A stretch of 64,000 nt of DNA from Pedobacter sp. PACM 27299 (GCF_001412655.1 NZ_CP012996.1:5828001-5892000); one strand, 5' to 3'; positions 1 to 9,566 are shown, counted from the stretch's first letter. The notes: a model not told the origin generated them from the sequence alone. Numbers and translations: made by a program.

Positions 1-484
1 TCCCACCGTAAGCACCGAAGATACAATTCAATATGAAACAAAGTCCACCAAAAATGTGCAATAAGTGAAATCCAGAAACGATATAAATTAAAGATATCGC
101 TGCGTTATTGTTCACTAATGTTGCTCCTGTTTGATACAAAGTGCTCCATGCGTCTACCTGAAGATAAGCAAAAACCAATGCTAATGCCATAGTTCCCCAA
201 AGAAGAATTTTTTCCGAGCCGATATTTCCGGCCTTCAATGCTTTGGCTGCAAGAAACAGACAGATGCTGCTTCCGATTAAAATCAATGTACTGTACATAA
301 AGGCGTCTGGAAGTACTAATCCATGTCCTTTACCTTTTGATGCTGCAAATACGATGTAGAAACTTGTAAAGCCCCCAAACATGATCGTGGAAGACACTAC
401 AAACAACCAAAGAATAAACTTCTTAGGCTTTGAGTTAACTACCTCTTCATATTTTACATCCTGCTCTTTTAACGTATGTACCAT
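1..484 (-). CDS. ctaE: Cytochrome c oxidase subunit III (partial, C-terminus beyond left edge)
   Basis: Integral membrane subunit III of the heme-copper cytochrome c oxidase, which stabilises the catalytic core and borders the oxygen and proton entry side. The start is the ATG at 484-482, beginning MVHTLKEQDV. About 161 residues are visible before the sequence ends at position 1. They contain a cytoplasmic N-terminus, at least four hydrophobic segments, and the subunit III signature around SGFHLLHIFGG, with the conserved HxxH spacing. It lies 10 bases downstream of ctaB on the same strand, so it is the distal part of the heme A/oxidase operon. The reading frame is open to the window edge. The family is clear; the full length cannot be seen. 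Confidence 0.9.
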   Translation of the reverse strand, partial: MVHTLKEQDVKYEEVVNSKPKKFILWLFVVSSTIMFGGFTSFYIVFAASKGKGHGLVLPDAFMYSTLILIGSSICLFLAAKALKAGNIGSEKILLWGTMALALVFAYLQVDAWSTLYQTGATLVNNNAAISLIYIVSGFHLLHIFGGLCFILNCIFGAYGG

Positions 485-494
485 ATTTAAATTA

Positions 495-1370
495 TTAAGC
501 TATAAAATCAAATAATAAAACCAACTGAACGATGGGTAGATAAAAGAAAGAACAAAACATGACCTTCCTCGCACTGACCAAATCCAGATTCATCCACATT
601 TTGAACGCCAGCGCTGCAAAAACCAGCCCGCCGAGGATAGATACTCCTGCAATATAATAACCACCAAAGCCATAAAACGTAGGCATTAAGCTGACAGGGA
701 TTAGGATTAGTGTACTCAAAAACGTGATAAATGCACTGGTCTTGTCCCTTTTAGTAGTAGGTAACAATCTAAATCCTGCTTTCTTATAATCATCATCCAG
801 TACCCAGGCGATGGCCCAGAAATGTGGAAACTGCCAAACAAATTGAATTAAAAATAAGATCACTGCAATCTGATCGATTCGTCCATGTGCTGCGACATAA
901 CCAATTAGCGGAGGTAATGCGCCAGGAATAGCACCTACAAATACCGCAATTGGACTTTTCCTTTTTAAAGGAGTATAAGCAAAGGCATATAAGAAGATAG
1001 AAAATACGGAAAGTAAACCGGTCTCGATATTTAGTTTACCTAATAACCAGGTTCCGATCAATCCCATCACCAAACCAGAAACCAAACCTTGTCCTGTAGT
1101 CATGTGACCCGCAGGCATCGGGCGGTCTTTAGTACGGGTCATTAGTTTATCCAGGTCCACTTCAATCACTTCATTGAAGCAATTGGCAGCAGAGGTCACC
1201 AGAAAACCACCCACAATGAGGATCAACCAGTTGGTCCAGTTGATATCCGGACTCAGGCCATCGATCGGCACTTTAGAACCAATTAAAAACGTAACTGATG
1301 CGGAAAATACAACCAGAAAAGTTAGTCTGAATTTAATAAGCTTAGAAAAATCTGCTAAAAACTGTTTCAA
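495..1370 (-). CDS. ctaB: Protoheme IX farnesyltransferase (heme O synthase)
   Basis: UbiA-family membrane prenyltransferase that adds a farnesyl group to heme B to make heme O, the precursor of heme A for the oxidase encoded alongside. The 291 residues carry the first Asp-rich prenyl-diphosphate/Mg motif in NEVIEVDLDKLMTRTKDRP, followed by repeated hydrophobic helices. The second acidic region, around LDDDYKKAGFRLLP, is also present. Length is normal for the family. The gene follows ctaA by 17 bases and precedes subunit III by 10 bases, so the three are almost certainly cotranscribed. Confidence 0.95.
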   Translation of the reverse strand: MKQFLADFSKLIKFRLTFLVVFSASVTFLIGSKVPIDGLSPDINWTNWLILIVGGFLVTSAANCFNEVIEVDLDKLMTRTKDRPMPAGHMTTGQGLVSGLVMGLIGTWLLGKLNIETGLLSVFSIFLYAFAYTPLKRKSPIAVFVGAIPGALPPLIGYVAAHGRIDQIAVILFLIQFVWQFPHFWAIAWVLDDDYKKAGFRLLPTTKRDKTSAFITFLSTLILIPVSLMPTFYGFGGYYIAGVSILGGLVFAALAFKMWMNLDLVSARKVMFCSFFYLPIVQLVLLFDFIA

Positions 1371-1387
1371 TTTATAAAGTATTAATA

Positions 1388-2446
1388 CTATTGATGGTAA
1401 GTCTCTGTTCTATACACCAGCAAATACAGGTAATACTGTAAAGTGAATAATGCAGTAGAAAACAGAATGTGTAATGCCTGCGCGTATGGAGGCAGCGCAA
1501 AGTTAGACAATAATAAGCCCGTAACAATCTGGATAATTAAAACTATGGCAATTCCATTACCAACTAACAACGCGGTAGCTTTACCATTAAACTTATCCTT
1601 TACAATTTTATAAATCACGACATTGAGGATCAAAACTAAAATGGCCACATCTCTGTGATACGAGAAAACCTCTCCTACTTTTCCAACCCAGCTTGCCCGA
1701 TCATTGTACATCATGGCTTTTGAAATTGCATCGATCGCTTCCCTTACTTCTGTACCCAATACGACTTGTACTGTGCTCAGGGCAACTGAAGCCAAGGTTA
1801 ATATTTTCAACCAGGTAATATTAGACATGATCACCAGCTGCTGTTCATGTAATTGCTTTGCATAATTATAGGTGTAAACTAAAATCGCAAGGATCACCAG
1901 GGCCAATAACATGTGTACCGTAACAATCCAGGGCATTAAATTAGTAGAAACTACGATCGAACCTAACCAGGCCTGAAAACCTACGATGATCACATTCAGA
2001 ATACTCAATACCAGTATCCTTGTGGCTGTTTTACGATAAGTAAAGGAATAAACCAATAGGCCAACCAAAAAGAAGCCAGTGATCGCCCCCATTAAACGGT
2101 TCAAATATTCCGTCCATGTTTTGGCCACATTAAAAGTTTCAGGTTGTAAAATCGACTCATCATGACGGATACTATCCGCTAGATGTGCCTTTCCCATCTT
2201 CTCTAAAGTTTTTGCGAAGCGTTCATTTTTCGCTACACGCTCAGCAACATATTTGTCCTTATAATTGGCAGGCAACTGTGAAGCATGTGTTGGAGGAATG
2301 TACTGGTCAAAACATTTTGGCCAATCCGGACAACCCATACCAGAACCTGTACTTCGTACGATTCCTCCTGCCAGAATGAGCAATAAGGTCACGACAATGG
2401 TGAGAAGGTTAAGCGTGATAAATCTCTTTTCAGCTTTAGGAACCAT
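1388..2446 (-). CDS. ctaA: Heme A synthase (COX15/CtaA family)
   Basis: Membrane enzyme that oxidises the C8 methyl of heme O to a formyl group, giving heme A for cytochrome aa3. The 352-residue protein has about eight hydrophobic helices. It also has the N-terminal GGIVRSTGSGMGCPDWPKC region with its Cys residues, and family histidines in TVHMLLAL, SYHRDVA and ALHILFS. The start is ATG at 2446. It sits just downstream of a strong terminator that follows ctaD, so its expression may depend on read-through or on a separate promoter in the short 91-base gap. No convincing promoter is visible in that gap. Confidence 0.94.
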   Translation of the reverse strand: MVPKAEKRFITLNLLTIVVTLLLILAGGIVRSTGSGMGCPDWPKCFDQYIPPTHASQLPANYKDKYVAERVAKNERFAKTLEKMGKAHLADSIRHDESILQPETFNVAKTWTEYLNRLMGAITGFFLVGLLVYSFTYRKTATRILVLSILNVIIVGFQAWLGSIVVSTNLMPWIVTVHMLLALVILAILVYTYNYAKQLHEQQLVIMSNITWLKILTLASVALSTVQVVLGTEVREAIDAISKAMMYNDRASWVGKVGEVFSYHRDVAILVLILNVVIYKIVKDKFNGKATALLVGNGIAIVLIIQIVTGLLLSNFALPPYAQALHILFSTALFTLQYYLYLLVYRTETYHQ

Positions 2447-2461
2447 GGTTGGTATTAGATT

Positions 2462-2510
2462 AAAAAAAATGGGGCATCTGTTGTAAGTATTTACCTACTG
2501 CAGATACCCC
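2462..2510 (-). terminator. Rho-independent terminator after ctaD
   Basis: On the minus strand, GGGGTATCTG at 2510-2501 pairs with CAGATGCCCC at 2480-2471, using one U-G wobble, and an uninterrupted T8 run follows at 2469-2462. The loop is about 20 bases and contains a further small inner pairing. It lies 28 bases past the ctaD stop and 16 bases before the ctaA start. Confidence 0.8.
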
Positions 2511-2537
2511 ATTGTGTATTTAGAATACGATATATAT

Positions 2538-4418
2538 CTATTTTTCTGCTACAGCAGGGTTTTTAGCTTCCCATTCTCTTTGGATTCGCTCAGCTTCTGT
2601 ATTACCTTCAAAATCGTGAGGCATGTTAGAAGACATGGTTTGAGAGAAAGGAACCGTCTGAGGAATGAAATCTACATCAGAACCTGGTTTGCTATAATCA
2701 TATGGCCAACGGTATACTGTTGGGATTTCTCCTGGCCAGTTACCATGTAGGTGTTCTACTGGTGTAGTCCACTCTAAAGTATTCGCTTCCCAAGGATTTT
2801 GAGGCGCTTTCTTTCCTTTAAAGATCGAGTAGAAGAAGTTCCATAAGAAAGCTACTTGTGCCAATGCCCCAATAATAGCTGCCCAGGTAACGAATACGTT
2901 CACTGTTAACCATTTTTGCATGAACTCAAATTCAGTAAATGCATAGTAACGACGAGGTACACCATCAAGACCCAAGAAGTGTAATGGGAAGAATACTAAA
3001 TAAGCAGAGATGAATGTTAACCAGAAGTGAAGGTAACCCAATTTACTGCTCATCATTCTACCGAACATTTTAGGATACCAGTGATACACACCTGCAAGCA
3101 TACCGAAGATCGCAGCAGAACCCATTACCAAGTGGAAGTGGGCAACAACGAAGTAAGTATCATGTAAGTTAATGTCCAAAGAAGCATTACCTAAGAAAAT
3201 ACCGGTTAAACCACCAGAGATGAAGAAAGATACCAAACCAATCGCAAATAACATTGCTGGTGTGAATCTGATGTTACCTCTCCATAATGTAGCCAGGTAG
3301 TTGAAAGTTTTTACTGCAGAAGGAACCGCAATAATCAAGGTTGTGATCATAAATACCCCACCTAATAACGGGTTCATACCCGTCACAAACATGTGGTGAC
3401 CCCAAACGATGAATGATAATACCGTGATACCGATCAATGAATAAATCATCGCATGGTAACCGAAAATTGGTTTTCTTGAATTTACTGAGATTACCTCTGA
3501 AGAGATACCTAAAGCAGGCATGATTACGATGTAAACCTCAGGGTGACCTAAGAACCAGAATAAGTGTTGCCAAAGGATTGGGGAACCACCTTCATTAGGT
3601 AATACCTGAGTACCCATTACAATATCAGAAAGGTAGAAACTGGTACCAAAACTACGGTCAAAGATTAAAAGGACCACACCTGCCACTAATACCGGGAAGG
3701 AAAGTACACCTAAGATCGCTGTTAAGAAGAACGCCCAGATGGTCAATGGCATTTTCCAAAGATCCATACCTTTAGTACGCATGTTCAATACAGTACTCAC
3801 ATAGTTGATACCACCCATTAGAGAAGAAGCAACAAACATGATCATACTGATCAACCATAAAGTCATACCTAATGCAGATCCTTTGATTGCTGTTGGTAGA
3901 GCTGATAGCGGAGGATAGATTGTCCATCCCGCACTAGCTGGACCAGTTTGGATAAAGAATGAACTCATCATAATCACACAGGCTCCAAAGAAGAACCAGT
4001 AAGATAACATGTTCAGGAATGGCGATGCCATATCCCTTGCCCCTATCTGAAGAGGAATCAATAAGTTACTAAATGTACCACTCAGGCCGGCCGTCAATAC
4101 AAAGAATACCATGATGGTACCATGTATCGTTACCAATGCCAGATAGAAATCCGGTTTAATTCGTCCGCCTTCTGCCCAAGTTCCCAGGAATGTTTCCAGG
4201 ATAGGGAAGTTTTTCTCTGGCCAGGCCAGTTGCAAACGAAACAGGATAGATAAACCCATCGCAATAACAGCCATAATAATACCTGTTATCAGGAACTGCT
4301 TAGCGATCATTTTGTGATCCTGACTAAAGACATACTTCGTTAAGAAGGTCTCTTTGTGATGCCCATGATCATCATGGCTATCGTGGTTATGTGTATCGTG
4401 TAATGATATAGTTGACAT
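2538..4418 (-). CDS. ctaD: Cytochrome c oxidase subunit I
   Basis: Catalytic subunit carrying heme a, heme a3 and CuB; it reduces oxygen and pumps protons. The 626 residues show the hallmarks: LGHPEVYI with the CuB His, the cross-linked Tyr and the family A Glu; the CuB pair in VWGHHMF; and the heme ligands in VVAHFHLVMG. Twelve or more transmembrane helices are expected. The first 21 residues are unusually His-rich (His 7, 10, 12, 15, 18, 20 and 21). A soluble C-terminal tail of roughly 60 residues follows the last helix. It is 20 bases downstream of ctaC and followed by a terminator. Confidence 0.97.
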   Translation of the reverse strand: MSTISLHDTHNHDSHDDHGHHKETFLTKYVFSQDHKMIAKQFLITGIIMAVIAMGLSILFRLQLAWPEKNFPILETFLGTWAEGGRIKPDFYLALVTIHGTIMVFFVLTAGLSGTFSNLLIPLQIGARDMASPFLNMLSYWFFFGACVIMMSSFFIQTGPASAGWTIYPPLSALPTAIKGSALGMTLWLISMIMFVASSLMGGINYVSTVLNMRTKGMDLWKMPLTIWAFFLTAILGVLSFPVLVAGVVLLIFDRSFGTSFYLSDIVMGTQVLPNEGGSPILWQHLFWFLGHPEVYIVIMPALGISSEVISVNSRKPIFGYHAMIYSLIGITVLSFIVWGHHMFVTGMNPLLGGVFMITTLIIAVPSAVKTFNYLATLWRGNIRFTPAMLFAIGLVSFFISGGLTGIFLGNASLDINLHDTYFVVAHFHLVMGSAAIFGMLAGVYHWYPKMFGRMMSSKLGYLHFWLTFISAYLVFFPLHFLGLDGVPRRYYAFTEFEFMQKWLTVNVFVTWAAIIGALAQVAFLWNFFYSIFKGKKAPQNPWEANTLEWTTPVEHLHGNWPGEIPTVYRWPYDYSKPGSDVDFIPQTVPFSQTMSSNMPHDFEGNTEAERIQREWEAKNPAVAEK

Positions 4419-4438
4419 AATGTGCTATTCCAGTATTA

Positions 4439-5677
4439 TTATTTTTTTAAAGCTAATTGATTTGTTTTAACTGCAGCGGTGTCTTTTTTAACACTATCTG
4501 CGGGTGCAACTGCAGCTGGTGCTGCTGCTACTGGCAGGTTAAACTCTTTTCTCAAATCGTCAGTTAAATAAGTTCCCTGTTTTTTAACCCATGCCTCATA
4601 CTCAGCTTGCGAAACCACTCTAACTTCTTTCTGCATTTTGTAGTGACCTTCACCGCAAATTTTAGCACATAAGAATAAGTAAGCAAATTTAGGATCGTTA
4701 GTTTTCACTTTCATCTCTTCAGTAGTGATGGTTGGTGTAAACTCGAAGTAAGAAGTCATACCTGGTACTGTATTCAATTGAATTCTGAAGTGAGGCATGT
4801 AGAAACTGTGTAATACGTCCTTACTGGTCAAAATTAAACGAACTGGTTTGTTCACAGGAATCACCATCTCATCAGCTGTCTGATCATCTAAAGTGTTTTT
4901 GTCTTTAAAATCAATACCTAATGCGTTAATAGAGTTGATCAACTTGTAGTTTTTTACCCCAACAATACCATCAGCTCCCGGATAACGGATCGCCCATGCA
5001 AACTGAGATGAAGTAATCTCAATGTTTAATGGTTTGTTGTTTGGATCTTCAATTTTGTAGAAAATCGATCTCCAGGTTAAGAAACCCATCAACACCAGCA
5101 CGGTCAATACCAATGCAGGAACGATCGTCCAGATACGCTCTAAAGCGTTGTTATGTGGATAGTAGTAAGCTTTCCTTTTTCCAGTGCTTCTATAGATATA
5201 AGCAAAAACAAATAGGATGATGTGCGTAGCGATAAATACAATTGTGGTTATGATCAACGTAATGTTGAACATCTGATCAATTTTCTTACCATGCTCGGAA
5301 GCAGCTTCTGGAAGAATCATCTTACCGTGAACTGTATATTCCCAATAAACACCATATAGGCCTACAATCAGGAACAATGCGAACAACACACCGTTTACTG
5401 TATTCCAGTTGATTCCTTTTGGTTTGTCCTGAGCCTCACGGGTCAATTCATACACCTTTAATGATTTTCCAATAATTGCTATAAATAAGCAAAGTAGTAG
5501 AAATGCCATGGTATAAAATATAACCGTTTTATAAACCGGACCCATATCAATAGGTTTGGCAACGGTCTCAGCGGCAGCGCCGGCAGCTTGTGCAAATGCG
5601 CTTGTGCTTGCAAAAACAGTAAGAATCACTGCTAGTGCCGCTATTGTTTTGTTACTTATAAATTTTCTTAAACTCAT
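4439..5677 (-). CDS. ctaC: Cytochrome c oxidase subunit II
   Basis: Carries the dinuclear CuA centre that accepts electrons and passes them to subunit I. Its 412 residues comprise a signal peptide ending AFA before Gln, two transmembrane helices plus an extra N-terminal one, and a periplasmic cupredoxin domain. CuA ligands are visible in VLHSFYMPHF and CAKICGEGHYKM (Cys, Cys, His, Met). There is no C-terminal cytochrome c domain; the tail is a low-complexity Ala/Pro/Lys stretch. In this locus the electron donor is therefore presumably a heme of Alternative Complex III or a separate cytochrome c. The gene lies 68 bases after actF. Confidence 0.96.
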   Translation of the reverse strand: MSLRKFISNKTIAALAVILTVFASTSAFAQAAGAAAETVAKPIDMGPVYKTVIFYTMAFLLLCLFIAIIGKSLKVYELTREAQDKPKGINWNTVNGVLFALFLIVGLYGVYWEYTVHGKMILPEAASEHGKKIDQMFNITLIITTIVFIATHIILFVFAYIYRSTGKRKAYYYPHNNALERIWTIVPALVLTVLVLMGFLTWRSIFYKIEDPNNKPLNIEITSSQFAWAIRYPGADGIVGVKNYKLINSINALGIDFKDKNTLDDQTADEMVIPVNKPVRLILTSKDVLHSFYMPHFRIQLNTVPGMTSYFEFTPTITTEEMKVKTNDPKFAYLFLCAKICGEGHYKMQKEVRVVSQAEYEAWVKKQGTYLTDDLRKEFNLPVAAAPAAVAPADSVKKDTAAVKTNQLALKK

Positions 5678-5745
5678 TTCCTTAAAAGTAGTAACGCTGT
5701 ACTTCTATTATACTATTATTTTATATACTCTATTAAGATCACCTA

Positions 5746-6960
5746 TTACAAGTGGTGATTCAAACTTTCCTGTAGGAAAGGATGGTTCTTTGCGATTAAA
5801 GGCTGCTTACTTAGTGCTCTTAAAACGGTAAAGGTAAACAATCCTACAAAACCTACAGCTGTTCCAATCTCAATAATACCAAAAGCATGGTGTTCTTCAA
5901 CCGTACCTGGCATAATCATTTGGTAATAATCAACCCAGTGACCGCACAATACAATGATACAAACTGTTAACATGATATTTTCCTGTCTCTTGTTGTCTCT
6001 GTCCATTAATAATAAAACAGGGGCTAAGAAGTTTAATACCAGGTTCAGATAGAACCAGAATTGGTAGTGATCAAATCTTTTGTAGAAGTAAACAGTTTCT
6101 TCCGGCATGTTTGCATAATAGATCAACATAAATTGAGCGAACCATACATACGTCCAGAAAATAGAGAATCCGAAGATAAACTGACCTAAGTTGTGTAGGT
6201 GGCTATTGTTAACCCATTTCATGTAACCTGCTTTTTTCAACAGGATGATGATGATGGCCATAGTCGCTAAACTACTTACCCACATTGCTGCGAAGTTATA
6301 CCAGCCGAACATGGTAGAGAACCAGTGTGCCTCAAGAGACATGATGGTATCAAAAGCAAAGATTGGCGTAGTAAAACCGTAGATTACTAAGAAAATACAA
6401 GAGTATTTAAAACTTTTTCTGTAAGAATCCAAACCACCTTTTAAATCTTCATTCACTGACAATTTAGCGAACCAAACTGCGAAGAAGGAATAGACACCTA
6501 AGAAGATCACCTGACGTGCCATAAAGAATGGAACGTTAAGGAAAGCCGATTTACCATCGATTAATTTATCATAGTTAGGACTGTTCGGGTCTGTTAAACC
6601 TGGAGCATTCCAGTGATGATATAAGTTGTGTGTGTACAAACCAGCTGCCATTACTGCGATTAAAATAACCACCGCAATCGGCAAGGTTTTAGCCATCGCC
6701 TGTGGTACACGTAATATAGAAGCAGACCAACCAGCCTGTGCTACAAATTGAACAGCAAGAAAGAATGCACCTGACATGCAAACACATGCGAAGTAATAAG
6801 CCATCAGTAACAAGTTAGCAAAAGTACGCTCATGAAGCGCCTCTGCCGAAAAGCCATATCCTATAGCTAGTACCCCTAGGACAATAGCGATCAGACTTAA
6901 GGTTTTTGCTTTACCTGTAAACTCAAACTGCTCAGTTAAATTATAATTGTGAGTTCCCAT
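5746..6960 (-). CDS. actF: Alternative Complex III membrane subunit ActF (quinol:cytochrome c oxidoreductase)
   Basis: Polytopic membrane subunit of ACIII, in the NrfD/PsrC-like fold shared with ActC. The 404 residues contain about ten hydrophobic helices and no heme or Fe-S motifs. Its position, immediately after the monoheme ActE and before oxidase subunit II, is the standard ACIII order known from Rhodothermus and Flavobacterium. In the known structure ActF lies beside ActC in the membrane and is thought to take part in proton movement rather than binding the main quinol site. Assignment rests on both sequence type and gene order. Confidence 0.92.
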   Translation of the reverse strand: MGTHNYNLTEQFEFTGKAKTLSLIAIVLGVLAIGYGFSAEALHERTFANLLLMAYYFACVCMSGAFFLAVQFVAQAGWSASILRVPQAMAKTLPIAVVILIAVMAAGLYTHNLYHHWNAPGLTDPNSPNYDKLIDGKSAFLNVPFFMARQVIFLGVYSFFAVWFAKLSVNEDLKGGLDSYRKSFKYSCIFLVIYGFTTPIFAFDTIMSLEAHWFSTMFGWYNFAAMWVSSLATMAIIIILLKKAGYMKWVNNSHLHNLGQFIFGFSIFWTYVWFAQFMLIYYANMPEETVYFYKRFDHYQFWFYLNLVLNFLAPVLLLMDRDNKRQENIMLTVCIIVLCGHWVDYYQMIMPGTVEEHHAFGIIEIGTAVGFVGLFTFTVLRALSKQPLIAKNHPFLQESLNHHL

Positions 6961-6974
6961 TTATTTGTGCTTTT

Positions 6975-7562
6975 CTATTGTATTTTTTGTAATTGTTGAA
7001 CATACATCACTACTTTCCATCTTTCATCAGGAGATAGTTGAGAGGCATGTGAACCCATGTTATTTAAACCATACTCAATAGTATGATAAATTTTTCCTGC
7101 AGTAAGGTCTTTCATCAAACCACCACGTGATGAAGCTGCATCACCATGGTAAGCTGGAATACCACTGATCTTATCGATTTTTACCAGGTGACCTTGTCCA
7201 TCTCCTTTTTCACCATGACATGGCGAGCAGAATACAGTAAAGTAATGTTTACCTGCGATTAGATTTTGTTCTGTTTCAGGAAGCGGATTTTTCAGGTTAG
7301 CACCAGCAGCTTCATATCCTTCTTTAGTATTAGGATAATCGTCGTACTTGTTGAATCCTACTGGCGTAGTATTCGCTGGCGGCGTTTGTGCCGTTGCTCC
7401 GTTCTTAAAGTTTTTGTTTGGCTGGTCCGGATTATATGCAATCGGATCATACATGTTCCTTGCATACTCTAAACCTGTACTCTGCGGATCTTTACATGCT
7501 GAAAATACAACAGCACTTGCAAGAATACAAAATGAGGCTAAAACTACTTTATTCTTATTCAT
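6975..7562 (-). CDS. actE: Alternative Complex III monoheme cytochrome c subunit ActE (lipoprotein)
   Basis: Monoheme cytochrome c of ACIII that relays electrons toward the oxidase. The 195-residue protein has a lipoprotein signal with lipobox VFSAC, so it should be anchored by an N-terminal lipid. It has one heme site, CSPCHGEKGDGQG, and a likely Met axial ligand near NNMGSH. An upstream in-frame ATG at 7583 exists, but I prefer the ATG at 7562: it follows a GGAAG ribosome-binding-like sequence at suitable spacing and gives a clean lipoprotein signal. With this start the gene overlaps the end of actD by 8 bases (ATGAATAA), suggesting coupled translation. Confidence 0.92.
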   Translation of the reverse strand: MNKNKVVLASFCILASAVVFSACKDPQSTGLEYARNMYDPIAYNPDQPNKNFKNGATAQTPPANTTPVGFNKYDDYPNTKEGYEAAGANLKNPLPETEQNLIAGKHYFTVFCSPCHGEKGDGQGHLVKIDKISGIPAYHGDAASSRGGLMKDLTAGKIYHTIEYGLNNMGSHASQLSPDERWKVVMYVQQLQKIQ

Positions 7563-8091
7563 AGCTGATATACTTCCTTTCATTGTGCTTAATTTCTAAA
7601 GCACCTGCATCTTTTAATAAACCATCAATTTTATTATGGTCGGTATTTTCTTTTGCATCTACAGCGATAATAAATCTATCATCTGTAGCTCTTAAGTCCA
7701 TTACTCTAGGTGCTCTTCCTGGGAATAAATGCGTTGAAGCATAATAAGCGCCCACTAAACTGAATGCACAGAATAAAACTGTTACCTCAAACATAATCGG
7801 AATAAAATCCGGAAGTGCTAAAGCAGGTTTACCACCAATGTTGTGTTTCCAATCTACCACCGAGGTTAAGTAGATCAATGCGAATGCGGAAATGGTTCCG
7901 GCTACCCCGCAAAAGAATGCAAGGATATCCAACCTGGATCTTTTGATCCCTAATTTAGCTTCGATGCCGTGAATAGGCATTGGTGTATAAACATCATGTA
8001 TTTTAATGTTATTTGCCTGTAACTGGTCGATGCCGTGCATCATTTCGTCAGGATCACCAAAACTGCCTAAAATATATTTGATATTACTCAT
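7555..8091 (-). CDS. actD: Alternative Complex III subunit ActD (DUF3341)
   Basis: Membrane-anchored DUF3341 subunit of ACIII, 178 residues. A cytoplasmic N-terminal domain begins YILGSFGDPDEMMHGIDQL. Two hydrophobic hairpin helices at roughly residues 56-78 and 97-117 follow, then a C-terminal ferredoxin-like part. It carries no cofactor motif. The start lies 2 bases after the actC stop and the end overlaps actE by 8 bases, the tight packing expected of a multisubunit complex operon. The exact role of ActD in the complex is structural as far as is known. Confidence 0.93.
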   Translation of the reverse strand: MSNIKYILGSFGDPDEMMHGIDQLQANNIKIHDVYTPMPIHGIEAKLGIKRSRLDILAFFCGVAGTISAFALIYLTSVVDWKHNIGGKPALALPDFIPIMFEVTVLFCAFSLVGAYYASTHLFPGRAPRVMDLRATDDRFIIAVDAKENTDHNKIDGLLKDAGALEIKHNERKYISYE

Positions 8092-8093
8092 TG

Positions 8094-9566
8094 TTATATT
8101 TTTGCGTATTCTTCTTGTTTAACACTATCAAATTTCTCTAAAGACTCTACGTATTCTTTTACGTGTTCTTTGTCCAAATGACCTTCTTTAATTTGTTCCA
8201 TTTTAGATTGCTCACTTGCACTCTTCAGTAACAGTTTCACCTCTGCAATTGCAATAGAAGGTAATACTCTCAAGAATAAAAGGAACAAGGTAAAGAACAC
8301 TCCGATTGAGCCTACAAAGACACCCACATCTACCCAGGTTGGATAGAACATCGCCCAACTTGAAGGGATATAATCACGGTGTAATGAAGTCACGATAATT
8401 ACGAAACGTTCGAACCACATACCAATGTTTACAACGATAGATAAAATCCAGGTTGCTGCGATCGAAGTACGGATCTTTTTGAACCATAGTAACTGAGGAG
8501 AGATTACGTTACACGTCATCATCATCCAGTAAGCCCACCAGTATGGTCCGGTTGAACGGTTAATGAAAGCGTATTGTTCGTATTCTGAACCCGAGTACCA
8601 GGCAATGAAGAACTCAGTGATGTAAGCTACACCTACGATCGATCCTGTTAGAATGATGATCTTATTCATCGATTCAATGTGGAACATGGTGATGTAGTTT
8701 TCAAGACCTAATACTTTACGAGCTACTAGTAATAATGTTAATACCATCGCGAATCCTGAGAAGATCGCCCCTGCTACGAAGTATGGAGGGAAGATCGTGG
8801 TATGCCATCCTGGAATTACCGAGGTGGCAAAGTCCATAGATACAATCGTGTGAACTGAAAGTACCAGTGGCGTAGAGATACCTGCTAAGATGATACATAC
8901 TGCCTCAAAACGCTGCCATGTTTTTACGTTACCCGACCATCCGAAAGAAAGGATAGAATAGATTTTACGTCTTGTTCCTACTGCACGGTCACGGATAGTC
9001 GCGATATCAGGCAATAAACCTGTGTACCAGAATAAAAGTGATACGGAGAAGTAAGTAGAGATGGCAAACATATCCCAAACTAATGGAGAATTAAAGTTTA
9101 CCCATAGCGATCCGAATTGATTCGGTAATGGAAGTACCCAGTAAGCCAACCATGGTCTACCCATGTGGGATACTACATACGTCGCGGCGCAGATTACGGC
9201 GAAGATGGTCATCGCCTCTGCAGAACGGTTAATAGAGTTCCTCCAGTTCTGTCGGAAGAGTAGCAGTACCGCAGAGATCAGTGTTCCTGCGTGACCGATA
9301 CCTACCCACCAAACGAATCCGGTGATGTCCCATGCCCATCCAACTGTTTTATTTAATCCCCATGCACCGATACCAAACCAGAAGGTATATCCAACGGATA
9401 CCAACCATAGTGTGGCACCACATAGTGCGAGTATAAATCCTATCCACCATGCCTTGTTAGGCTTGTTCTCAACTGGCATTAAGATATCATTCGTAATCTT
9501 TGCATACGTGATATCATTGCCGGTGATTAATGGCTCTCTTAATATTGATTCCTTATGTCCTGACAT
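8094..9566 (-). CDS. actC: Alternative Complex III quinol-oxidising membrane subunit ActC (NrfD/PsrC-like)
   Basis: Integral membrane subunit of ACIII in the NrfD/PsrC family; in solved ACIII structures the quinol-binding site sits in this subunit beside ActB. The 490 residues have about ten transmembrane helices, with conserved sequence such as GHAGTLISAVLLLFRQNWR and the HTIVSMDFATSVIPGWHTT segment near the predicted quinol pocket. A charged, coiled C-terminal tail (about 45 residues rich in Glu and Lys) extends into the cytoplasm. It follows actB by 23 bases. Confidence 0.94.
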   Translation of the reverse strand: MSGHKESILREPLITGNDITYAKITNDILMPVENKPNKAWWIGFILALCGATLWLVSVGYTFWFGIGAWGLNKTVGWAWDITGFVWWVGIGHAGTLISAVLLLFRQNWRNSINRSAEAMTIFAVICAATYVVSHMGRPWLAYWVLPLPNQFGSLWVNFNSPLVWDMFAISTYFSVSLLFWYTGLLPDIATIRDRAVGTRRKIYSILSFGWSGNVKTWQRFEAVCIILAGISTPLVLSVHTIVSMDFATSVIPGWHTTIFPPYFVAGAIFSGFAMVLTLLLVARKVLGLENYITMFHIESMNKIIILTGSIVGVAYITEFFIAWYSGSEYEQYAFINRSTGPYWWAYWMMMTCNVISPQLLWFKKIRTSIAATWILSIVVNIGMWFERFVIIVTSLHRDYIPSSWAMFYPTWVDVGVFVGSIGVFFTLFLLFLRVLPSIAIAEVKLLLKSASEQSKMEQIKEGHLDKEHVKEYVESLEKFDSVKQEEYAKI

